From positions 1-64,000 of the forward strand of contig JAFRZW010000001.1 in the NCBI GenBank assembly GCA_017442365.1: a DNA stretch of 64,000 nt. Direction: 5' to 3'. The stretch comes from Rikenellaceae bacterium (GTDB taxonomy: Bacteria > Bacteroidota > Bacteroidia > Bacteroidales > Rikenellaceae). This document shows positions 24,877 through 31,593 of the stretch, piece by piece. Below the pieces are notes generated by a model. The model searched no databases. It saw only the letters and a list, made by a program, of their open reading frames with translations, and was not told where the DNA came from. Position numbers and translations under genes: made by a program. Numbering within the stretch: position 1 is the first letter of the stretch; every line of letters begins with the position of its first letter.

Positions 24877-25044
24877 TTAGTCCTCGGGGAACAGATCCTC
24901 ACCACCCGGAGGTGTTACAGGCTCATAGGGATCGACCGTATCGTCCCAGCCACTACCATAGTTTGTGCCGACAAAGCCCAACTCAACATTGACGAGCACA
25001 ATGTCCAACTCGGGACGCTCGTAGATTTCTGTCATTTTTTTCAT
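24877..25044 (-). CDS. 55-residue peptide upstream of the fimbrillin-like gene
   Basis: ATG at 25044 (or the second Met three codons later) to TAA at 24879-24877. The product begins MKKMTEIYERPELDIVLVNV, continues VELGFVGTNYGSGWDD, and ends with an acidic, Pro/Gly-rich tail (YEPVTPPGGEDLFPED). The pattern K-x-Y-x-x-P-x-x-x-x-V then GF, Gly/Trp/Asp-rich tail recurs in small Bacteroidales proteins next to cell-surface lipoprotein genes, as I recall it. No signal peptide and no known function. It lies 39 bases before the lipoprotein gene on the same strand, behind a long leader with a consensus promoter. Confidence 0.65.
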   Translation of the reverse strand: MKKMTEIYERPELDIVLVNVELGFVGTNYGSGWDDTVDPYEPVTPPGGEDLFPED

Positions 25045-25207
25045 TTGCTATTATGTAATTTTATTTCGCTCACCCCAAAAAAAGTCCCGCGCGTCAAGTC
25101 CAACAAAGACAAAACGCGAACGGGCGGCACCATTTACGATGTCGCCAAACAAAGTTCTAAAATGTCTGATTCAGCTAAATTACTGTGTGAGATAAACCGA
25201 CGTAAAT

Positions 25208-25217
25208 CCCCCCCCCC
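25208..25217. repeat. Ten-base C/G homopolymer in the fimbrillin leader
   Basis: Ten consecutive C on the plus strand (G on the transcribed RNA), about 165 bases upstream of the small peptide start and inside the leader. Tracts of this length change by slippage. Confidence 0.9.
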
Positions 25218-25287
25218 TCAGCAACTTACAAAAATCGCTACACATCTTTATTCCCTTTACTCGATTGTTTTTCAGTTATTTATGTCG

Positions 25288-25318
25288 CAAAGTTAGAATT
25301 AAGTTTTAGAAAAAACAA
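25288..25318 (-). promoter_or_regulatory. Consensus promoter of the fimbrillin-like operon
   Basis: On the minus strand TTG (25318-25316), 20-base spacer, TAACTTTG (25295-25288). This implies a leader of about 235 bases before the peptide start at 25044. No other gene is seen in the leader. Confidence 0.75.
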
Positions 25319-25644
25319 GCACAATCGTTTTAATTTTTTAGCCAAAATTTTCTAAAAAACAGTCTTGTTAAAGTCGTGAATTGATATTGGCGATTTCGGT
25401 GAAATCGACACACACTCGCGGGCTCGCCCTTTGGGCGCCCCCCGCAGCCCGCGAGTGTGCGCCTGTCATTGGGAATGGGGCTATGGGCGATATTTCGAAA
25501 GCAAACAAAAAGCCACGTCCCGAAGGGCGTGGCATAATTTTGAGTTTTGAACCGGCGCTGAGGCGCGAAGTAGGAAAAACCTCCGTAGCAGAATTAATTT
25601 TGAATCTTGAATCTTGAATTTTGAATTTTGAATTGCGCAGAGCC
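25319..25644. repeat. Gene-free stretch with palindromes and short tandem repeats
   Basis: CACACTCGCGGGCT (25411-25424) is a perfect 14-bp inverted match to AGCCCGCGAGTGTG (25446-25459), with CGCCC/GGGCG nested in the loop. A second hairpin is GCCACG/CGTGGC (25512-25533). Then TTGAATCT/TTGAATTT units repeat about five times in 25600-25634. This looks like a dispersed intergenic repeat (REP- or MITE-like) rather than a gene. Confidence 0.6.
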
Positions 25645-26199
25645 TTACTCCTCCTTGAAGAGGTCGATTTCGCCGCGCTCGGCCGAATGGAACACCCGCG
25701 CAAGCTCTGCCACCACGGGCGACACCAACTCCACAACGTCTGCAATGGCACGGTTCTCGCCCTGACCCTTAATGCGGTAGAGCATAACGGCATAGAGCGC
25801 GCGGAAACACAGCTCCACGTCGCTTGCCTCGTGCTTCGAGAAGAGCGTGCGCAGGCGCGGCAGTTCGGGCGCAAGGCGCGCAAAACGTGCCCGATACTCC
25901 TCACCGACGGGTAGCTGCATCAGTTGCAGGTGGAGATTTTGCAGGTCAGCAATCAGGTGCAGAGTGTGGTTCAGATGCCCCTGCTCCTCCTTGCCCTCCT
26001 CGCGCAGAAGGTTGCACAACTCCATATACCACAGAAAGATAGCCTGCTGTTGTTCGGGTGCGGCATCGCGCTTGGCAACCAGCGTCGCCCAGATAGCCTC
26101 GGGGCTGAATTGCAGGGCACGCAGCAGATCTTCGAGCTGCCACAGGTAGAGTATATATTCGGCGATATTCTCGCGACGACGACTTTGAGCTATATCCAT
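25645..26199 (-). CDS. DUF4924 family protein
   Basis: 184 residues from ATG 26199; the frame is open 11 codons further, but MDIAQSRRRENIAEYILYLW is the family's normal start. All-helical, acidic, soluble. Recognisable DUF4924 segments: ENIAEYILYLWQLEDLLRAL at the N-terminus and DVELCFRALYAVMLYRIKG near the C-terminus. The family is widespread in Bacteroidota with no known function. It is divergent from the glycosyltransferase gene across about 130 bases that hold the latter's promoter. Confidence 0.85.
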   Translation of the reverse strand: MDIAQSRRRENIAEYILYLWQLEDLLRALQFSPEAIWATLVAKRDAAPEQQQAIFLWYMELCNLLREEGKEEQGHLNHTLHLIADLQNLHLQLMQLPVGEEYRARFARLAPELPRLRTLFSKHEASDVELCFRALYAVMLYRIKGQGENRAIADVVELVSPVVAELARVFHSAERGEIDLFKEE

Positions 26200-26276
26200 T
26201 GTTCGAAAAGATGTTTGATTCGTTCCGCACAAAAGTAACTAAAAAAACCGAACTCTACGCTTCGCAAGGCTCGTTT

Positions 26277-26308
26277 TTTGGTTATGCCGCAAATAAAAAC
26301 TACCTTTG
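26277..26308 (+). promoter_or_regulatory. Consensus promoter of the glycosyltransferase gene
   Basis: TTTG at 26277-26280, 20-base spacer, TACCTTTG at 26301-26308. This fixes ATG 26331 as the start, although the frame is open upstream. Confidence 0.8.
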
Positions 26309-26330
26309 TACAAAGATTAATCAAGCAGAA

Positions 26331-28070
26331 ATGAAAACACTCGCTTTTGTTCATCGCAGTCCGTTCCCCAACGGTGGCGCCGAAAAAGTTACCATCGACC
26401 TCGCGCAGTGGTTAGTCAAGCAGGGCTGGCGTATCTATATCATCGCCAAGTCGATCGACGACCGTCTGCCCGCGTGGATCAAGAATAGCAATAGTGTTAC
26501 GATCCTCACCTACAACAAGTTGTCGCACAAGCAGCTCGCTCGCTTTGTTGTTGAGATGAGCCACTTGTACAATTTCGACGCAATCGTGGTGCAGGGTTTG
26601 TGGTTGCGACGCATCGACATTGTTCACAGCAAGCAGTCGGCACCCATTATTCACTGCAACCACGGAGTGCCTTTGTGGCAATGTATCAAGAAGTTGCACG
26701 CCTTGGGCTCACTGCGCCAACGCACCGAGAAATGGCCGATTCTGGGACGAGCTATCGGGTGGCTCAGCTATCGCTTGGGCGACTATTTTCGTCGCTCCAC
26801 TATCAACACCTACAAAATGGTCTATGACAACTGCGACGTGATGACCCAGCTGTGCGATGCCTACACCGAAACAATGGCCAATGTGCTAAACCTGCCCTCG
26901 GACAACCACCTGATGACAATGCACAATGCACAACCACCCGCCCCAATCAACTACTCGACCGACAAACAGCGCGAGGTACTCTATATGGGGCGTCTTTCGC
27001 ATAGCGATAAGCGCGTCGATCGTCTGCTCGATATATGGCACCGCGTCGAGCGTCGCCACCCCGAATGGTGTTTGAAGATTGTTGGCGAGGGTCGTGAGCG
27101 CACCGCTCTCGAAGCTCAGGCCGCACGTTTGGGACTGCAACGAGTTGAATTTTGTGGCGCAACCGCCACACCCTATATTTATTATAATACGGCGTCAATT
27201 CTCTGTCTGACCTCGACGTTTGAAGGTATGCCACTTGTACTTGGCGAGGCTCAGCAGGCAGGCGTTGTGCCGATTGCATTTGCGTGCGTCGATGGCATTA
27301 TCGAGATCCTGTCGCCCTCGTGGGAGAATGGCGTGCTTGTCGAACCGTTTGATTTAGACGCATTTGCGGCAGCGCTCTCGCGTTTAATGAGCGACGATGA
27401 TCTGCGCCATCAGATGGCAGCCAACTGCCGCGAGAAGGTCAATCACTACTCCATCGAGCACGTCGGTCGTGCGTGGGAGCAGCTACTCGAACAATTAGCA
27501 AGCGATAAGCCGACGCGCGATATGGACACACGAACGATCACTATTCGCGCGGCCGTAGCCGATGATGCCGAGCTGATCGCAACGGCGGTCTGTATGGCGG
27601 TCGGGTACGATCGGTCGCACCCGATCTATCCCGTTTTCCGCGAGTTAGCCGAGCGCGAGGTGGCGCAATACAGCTACCGTAATGCCCTCATTGCCGAGGT
27701 CGATGGCGTGGCGGCGGGTGCGATTGTGGGTTACGACGGAGCACGTTTGGCGGAGTTGCGAGAGCCGATTTTCCCGTTGCTCGAAAAATATTTGGGCGAG
27801 GCGTTGCAGATCGAAGACGAGTGCGAGGCGGGTGAATTTTATCTCGATTCGCTTGGGGTATTGCCCCAATTTCAAGGACTTGGCGTAGGTGCGCGACTGC
27901 TTACCGCGATGCGCGACCGAGCCTTCGCCGATGGGCACCAACGGATCGGTCTGATCGTCGATTTCGACAATCCGCGTGCCGAACGGCTCTACACGTCGCT
28001 CGGTTGGCGTCGCGTTGGCGAAAAACGATTCCTCGGCCACCGAATGTGGCATTTGCAGTGTGAGAGATAG
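26331..28070 (+). CDS. GT4-type glycosyltransferase fused to a GNAT acetyltransferase
   Basis: 579 residues. Residues 1-385 form a GT-B glycosyltransferase: RSPFPNGGAEKVTIDLAQWL (acceptor-side Gly loop), VLYMGRLSHSDKRVDRLL and TSTFEGMPLVLGEAQQAGVVPIAF (family 4 E-x7-E donor site). From about residue 398 (MDTRTITIRAAVADDAEL) a complete GNAT domain follows: FYLDSLGVLPQFQGLGVGARLL is the acetyl-CoA loop and DNPRAERLYTSLGWRRVGEK the C-terminal part. It may build a surface or capsular glycan and acetylate it, which is inference. A Met at the domain junction (27522) could allow separate translation. Monocistronic. Confidence 0.85.
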   Translation: MKTLAFVHRSPFPNGGAEKVTIDLAQWLVKQGWRIYIIAKSIDDRLPAWIKNSNSVTILTYNKLSHKQLARFVVEMSHLYNFDAIVVQGLWLRRIDIVHSKQSAPIIHCNHGVPLWQCIKKLHALGSLRQRTEKWPILGRAIGWLSYRLGDYFRRSTINTYKMVYDNCDVMTQLCDAYTETMANVLNLPSDNHLMTMHNAQPPAPINYSTDKQREVLYMGRLSHSDKRVDRLLDIWHRVERRHPEWCLKIVGEGRERTALEAQAARLGLQRVEFCGATATPYIYYNTASILCLTSTFEGMPLVLGEAQQAGVVPIAFACVDGIIEILSPSWENGVLVEPFDLDAFAAALSRLMSDDDLRHQMAANCREKVNHYSIEHVGRAWEQLLEQLASDKPTRDMDTRTITIRAAVADDAELIATAVCMAVGYDRSHPIYPVFRELAEREVAQYSYRNALIAEVDGVAAGAIVGYDGARLAELREPIFPLLEKYLGEALQIEDECEAGEFYLDSLGVLPQFQGLGVGARLLTAMRDRAFADGHQRIGLIVDFDNPRAERLYTSLGWRRVGEKRFLGHRMWHLQCER

Positions 28071-28086
28071 CGATCATACAAAAAAC

Positions 28087-28123
28087 AATAAAGCCGACAC
28101 TCACTATGAGTATCGGCTTTATT
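28087..28123. terminator. Bidirectional terminator between the glycosyltransferase and the CRISPR array
   Basis: AATAAAGCCGA (28087-28097) pairs perfectly with TCGGCTTTATT (28113-28123). A-rich and T-rich flanks on both sides allow it to stop the glycosyltransferase transcript and, from the other side, the array transcript. Confidence 0.8.
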
Positions 28124-28138
28124 ATGTATGAAATAGTA

Positions 28139-28371
28139 GATAAGGATTCACCTAAATATCAAGGCATTAACACCCGAGCACCGCTCGATTACACGGTTGC
28201 AATGTTGGATATTCACTTAAATATCAAGGCATTAACACCTTGGCAAGGTGCTCAATCCGTCGAGTGATCGTTGGATATTCACTTAAATATCAAGGCATTA
28301 ACACCTATTCACTAACAACTAAATTTTTACAACTAGTTGGATATTCACTTAAATATCAAGGCATTAACACC
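28139..28371 (-). CRISPR. Four-repeat CRISPR array
   Basis: Three identical 36-base repeats at 28204-28239, 28270-28305 and 28336-28371, and a fourth, degenerate one at 28139-28174 (6 mismatches, all in 14 bases at its 28139 side). Spacers are 28175-28203 (29), 28240-28269 (30) and 28306-28335 (30), all different. Read on the minus strand the repeat starts GGTGTTAATGCC and ends GTGAATATCCAAC next to the spacer, like type V repeats that end in CAAC. The degenerate copy is therefore at the distal end and the leader side is 28372, facing the nuclease gene. No spacer match was noticed within the window. Confidence 0.95.
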
Positions 28372-28566
28372 GTGTAAGTCGGAATACGATGAATTCCAAC
28401 CGTTTATCACAAAAATTAAGTGAATTTTTTGAGTGCTTGGAGATCGAAAGTGCCTTCACACCAACGATTTTTTGAATCCAAACCTCAAACTAAGGCGTTC
28501 CAACACGCCCGTCCCCGAAGGGACTTGAAATCCATTATATCTATTATTTCAAAGATCCTAAATTCA
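28372..28566 (-). ncRNA. tracrRNA-like structured RNA between cas12f-like gene and array
   Basis: About 195 gene-free bases read on the minus strand from a consensus promoter towards the array. Hairpins in RNA order: TTGAAAT/ATTTCAA (28552-28525); GTCCC-TTCG-GGGAC, a UUCG tetraloop (28524-28511); GGCGT/ACGCC (28509-28494); and smaller ones. Near the 3' end GTTGGAATTCAT (28400-28389) can pair with the repeat end AGTGAATATCCAAC over 12 bp with one bulge, so it is an anti-repeat. A second possible one, ATTCACTTAA, is at 28425-28416. These are the expected parts of a Cas12f tracrRNA. Confidence 0.75.
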
Positions 28567-28572
28567 ATAGTA

Positions 28573-28602
28573 CAAAGATAGTCTATTTTTTCTTACGTTC
28601 AA
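28573..28602 (-). promoter_or_regulatory. Promoter of the tracrRNA/array inside the nuclease gene end
   Basis: On the minus strand TTG (28602-28600), exactly 19 bases, TATCTTTG (28580-28573). The -33 part lies in the last codons of the nuclease gene (stop ends at 28583), the -7 part just after it. Confidence 0.75.
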
Positions 28603-30028
28603 CAATTTTGTCGCTCAATGCGATATTTCGTGCCGCATTCCAATCGGCATTGATACCCTCGAATGTGCCGTCCGAACGCTCTTTGCCCTTACCCTTCGTG
28701 CAATCGGGATTCTTGCAGATAAAGGTCGCCTGATTCACTCGCTGACCCTTCTCGTAGTGTCCGCAGAAACTGCACGTCTGGCTGGTGTGGTAGGGATCGA
28801 CGTAGCGCACCTCGATACCCGCCGCTTTTGCCTTATACTCGATCATCGTCTGCAACTCGAAGAACGACCAATAGCGCAAAATAAACTTGAAGCCCTCGTC
28901 CACCTCGTCGTTGCGGTCGTGTCCGAAACCTGTCAAGCGCTCCATTTGGATTGCGCCCGCCTCGTTACGCAACGCATACTCGATAATCGACTTGCTGAAT
29001 ATATGGTTTTGCAGGTGTACCCAATTACGCTCCTTGCCCTCCAAGCGGTCGAGTGCCTGCAACTTCTGCTTGCGCCCGTGTCCGCCATTGGTCGCCACGC
29101 GCAAATTGCGCTGCAACTCACGCTTTTGCGCCGCCATACGCATACGCACTTTGAGGAACTGATCGCGCGAGCCGATACTCAAACCGCCATACGTATTGTC
29201 GTTGAGAGCCGCATAGAGCGGAATATTGACACCCAAATCGACACCCACAACGCGGTCGGGATTGAGCGCACGGCTCTCTTTGGGAATCTTCACAACCAAC
29301 AACAAAAAGCGTTTGCCGTTTTTCGCCTCCTGAATCGACGAACCACCAACATCATACTGACCACTCAGCACTCGCTCGACAATCTCGCGGTTGTTGCTGC
29401 GGTCGCGACCGAAATTCAAATCCCACTCCAACCCCTTGGGAAAACTGAGATAGATTGATCCATCTTCGCGCTTTCTTAAAAGTAAGGCTCCATTCCTTTT
29501 TACTCGGACAGGCACGGGGATACCTTTCTTAAAATTAGATATTGTTCGCACACCTCGTTCAACATCACGCGCATATTCTTTATAGGTAGAAGCGATATTC
29601 TGATTCAAACAAGTAAGTACCTCCGACGGAATCACGTCCAAAAACTCGTGAGAAACGACTCTGTCTGTCGAGTTCTGCTCCGAGCCACCAAGAAAAGATT
29701 GACGCTGACGCTTGAACTCGGCAAACAACTCCTTGCGCTCGGCTTTGAGCGCCTTAATATCATCGTCGGTCAACTTGTTGCGCTTGGCATATTTCAGCAA
29801 CCTCTCAATCTCCTTGAATCTCGGAGAGTGCAACTTCAAACGATACTCATAAGCATCATTGAAGAAACAGTGCGAAATAATGCGATTCGCCGCCTTATAC
29901 AAATTGTCGTTGATCTCGTCCCAAATACGATACTCCTCTTTCAAACGCTGAGCCGCCTCCTCACTATCACCGTGGCGATGAAGATGAACCTCGATTTTGC
30001 GGGTTATGCAAGTATATTCTGTTGCCAT
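28583..30028 (-). CDS. Cas12f/TnpB-like RNA-guided RuvC nuclease
   Basis: 481 residues, within the Cas12f range and longer than a typical TnpB (~400). A helical, basic N-terminal half (about 1-250) precedes a split RuvC domain: RuvC-I RVVGVDLGVNIP (D264), RuvC-II AIQMERLTGFG (E363), a zinc ribbon with C419, C422, C438 and C443 (TCSFCGH ... FICKNPDC), and RuvC-III INADWNAARNIA (D462). All key residues are present, so it should be active. It lies directly upstream of a tracrRNA-like RNA and CRISPR array on the same strand, with no cas1, cas2, cas4 or TnpA beside it. Context favours a CRISPR effector (type V-F or V-U) over a transposon TnpB. Subtype is undetermined. Confidence 0.88.
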   Translation of the reverse strand: MATEYTCITRKIEVHLHRHGDSEEAAQRLKEEYRIWDEINDNLYKAANRIISHCFFNDAYEYRLKLHSPRFKEIERLLKYAKRNKLTDDDIKALKAERKELFAEFKRQRQSFLGGSEQNSTDRVVSHEFLDVIPSEVLTCLNQNIASTYKEYARDVERGVRTISNFKKGIPVPVRVKRNGALLLRKREDGSIYLSFPKGLEWDLNFGRDRSNNREIVERVLSGQYDVGGSSIQEAKNGKRFLLLVVKIPKESRALNPDRVVGVDLGVNIPLYAALNDNTYGGLSIGSRDQFLKVRMRMAAQKRELQRNLRVATNGGHGRKQKLQALDRLEGKERNWVHLQNHIFSKSIIEYALRNEAGAIQMERLTGFGHDRNDEVDEGFKFILRYWSFFELQTMIEYKAKAAGIEVRYVDPYHTSQTCSFCGHYEKGQRVNQATFICKNPDCTKGKGKERSDGTFEGINADWNAARNIALSDKIVERKKK

Positions 30029-30119
30029 TGTCTAAAATTTCCTCAAAAATAATAAAAAAAGATGTATATTGCACTCCAAATTACAAAAAACTTACCCGCA
30101 AAACCGAAGTAACCACAAT

Positions 30120-31298
30120 ATGACAAACGTCCAACACGCTACTACCCCATCGGCCGTATTTGCCGACAGCAAACCCCACTACGCCCTGCTCGACGGCTTG
30201 CGAGGTGCGGCGGCACTGATGGTGGTCTGGTATCACTTTTTCGAGGGCTTTGCCTTTGCCGAGGGCTCGGCCATCACGACCTTCAACCACGGTCATTTGG
30301 GCGTCGATTTGTTCTTTATGCTCTCGGGTTTTGTGATCAGCTACGCCTACGACGATCGTTGGCAATCATCACGCAACCGACTGACACTCCGCGACTTCTT
30401 CAAACGCCGACTGATCCGTCTGCACCCTATGCTCATTATGGGTGCGGTGATCGGACTGATCACATTCTGGTTGCAAGGCGGAGTGCAGTGGGACGGCACA
30501 CAGACCTCGTTCGCGTGGTCAATGGTGGCATTGGTGGCGGCGATGTTGTTCGTGCCCGCCTACCCCGGTGCGCCGTACGACGTGCGTGGCAATGGCGAGA
30601 TGTTCTCGCTCAATGGACCGAGCTGGTCGCTCTTCTTCGAGTATCTCGGCAACCTGATCTATGCCCTCTTCGTTCGTCGCTTGGGTAATCGTGCGCTGGC
30701 GCTGCTGACAACGGTGTTGGGCGTGGCGTGGGTGTGGTTCGTGGCGACCGACGTTTCGGGCTACGATATGATCGGTATCGGCTGGACACTCGACACGGTC
30801 AATTTCTTCGGCGGTCTGCTACGAATGATGTTCCCATTTACGGTGGGTATGCTCTTGGCGCGCAACTTTAAGCCCGTGAAGATCAAAGGCATATTCTGGA
30901 TCGCGTGGGCGGTGCTGTTCGCGCTGTTCTCGGTGCCCGCATTTGCAAAATGTGGCGCAGTGAGCCTCAACGGAGTGTATGAACTCGCGTGCGTGGTGAT
31001 CGTCTTTCCCGCAATCGTGTGGTTAGCTGCCTCGGGCGAAACGACCGATAAGATCTCGTCGCGCGTATGTCAATTCTTGGGCGATATCTCCTACCCGTTG
31101 TATATCGTACATTACCCGGTGATGTACCTCTTCTACGCTTGGCTGATCGAGAATCAACTCTACTCGCTCAGTGCAACGTGGCCTGCGGTGATTATGGTCT
31201 TTGCGATCAACATCACGCTCGCCTACGCCTGCTTGAAGCTCTACGACGAGCCCGTACGTCGCTGGCTCACAAAGCGTTTCATCAAGACGACGAAGTAA
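30120..31298 (+). CDS. Acyltransferase 3 family membrane protein
   Basis: 392 residues from ATG 30120; earlier in-frame codons lie within the divergent promoter region. About ten transmembrane helices. Family marks: YALLDGLRGAAALMVVWYHFFEGF at the N-terminus with the conserved R-G and catalytic-type His, GHLGVDLFFMLSGFVISY, FFKRRLIRLHPM, and SYPLYIVHYPVMYLF. These proteins O-acylate exported glycans, lipids or peptidoglycan at the inner membrane. The target is unknown; the nearby glycosyltransferase-GNAT fusion suggests surface glycan decoration, though the CRISPR locus separates them. Divergent from the nuclease gene. Confidence 0.9.
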   Translation: MTNVQHATTPSAVFADSKPHYALLDGLRGAAALMVVWYHFFEGFAFAEGSAITTFNHGHLGVDLFFMLSGFVISYAYDDRWQSSRNRLTLRDFFKRRLIRLHPMLIMGAVIGLITFWLQGGVQWDGTQTSFAWSMVALVAAMLFVPAYPGAPYDVRGNGEMFSLNGPSWSLFFEYLGNLIYALFVRRLGNRALALLTTVLGVAWVWFVATDVSGYDMIGIGWTLDTVNFFGGLLRMMFPFTVGMLLARNFKPVKIKGIFWIAWAVLFALFSVPAFAKCGAVSLNGVYELACVVIVFPAIVWLAASGETTDKISSRVCQFLGDISYPLYIVHYPVMYLFYAWLIENQLYSLSATWPAVIMVFAINITLAYACLKLYDEPVRRWLTKRFIKTTK

Positions 31299-31370
31299 TC
31301 CACACAAGACAAACGACACAAAGAGATTATTTTTTTCGATCAACGTGATACAACGAAAGAAATTTTTTCA

Positions 31371-31378
31371 TATATTTG
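31371..31378 (+). promoter_or_regulatory. -7 element of the trpB leader
   Basis: TATATTTG, 24 bases before the leader peptide start; the -33 element is not clear. Confidence 0.5.
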
Positions 31379-31401
31379 CTCTCAACTAAGACGATTTTGA
31401 T

Positions 31402-31461
31402 ATGTCATTACACTTGTTGAATCTTAATTGGTGGCGCCTCATTGGACATAACGAACAATGA
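31402..31461 (+). CDS. trpL: Trp leader peptide of an attenuator
   Basis: ATG 31402 to TGA 31459-31461; product MSLHLLNLNWWRLIGHNEQ, 19 residues with two adjacent Trp codons (31429-31434) six codons before the antiterminator segment. Tandem Trp in a tiny ORF ahead of a tryptophan synthase gene and a terminator is the classic attenuation layout. It is too short for ordinary gene finding and would be missed. Confidence 0.85.
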   Translation: MSLHLLNLNWWRLIGHNEQ

Positions 31462-31550
31462 GTCGAGAAGGTGTATTCGCATAACGAACTTAGTTAATCA
31501 CAACAAAACACAAACAACCATTGTTCATCTCGGACAATGGTTGTTTTCAT
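31453..31550 (+). promoter_or_regulatory. Transcription attenuator of trpB
   Basis: Terminator: AAACAACCATTGT (31512-31524) pairs perfectly with ACAATGGTTGTTT (31534-31546), nine-base loop, then TTTTCATTTTT. Antiterminator: GAACAATG (31453-31460, at the leader stop codon) can pair with CATTGTTC (31519-31526), which covers part of the terminator's 5' arm. A ribosome stalled at the Trp codons leaves 31453-31460 free, favouring antitermination; one that reaches the stop covers it, favouring termination. Confidence 0.8.
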
Positions 31551-31593
31551 TTTTGACCGAACAACGAAGAATAACCAAACAACACACAACAAT

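Noticed and set aside
25045-25296. 83-codon plus-strand frame containing the ten-C tract
   Set aside because: It lies antisense in the leader of the fimbrillin operon and has a proline run from the homopolymer; no start signal.
28583-30028. IS200/IS605-family transposon TnpB
   Set aside because: No TnpA, and no clear element ends; instead a CRISPR array with anti-repeat is adjacent on the same strand, which TnpB loci do not have.
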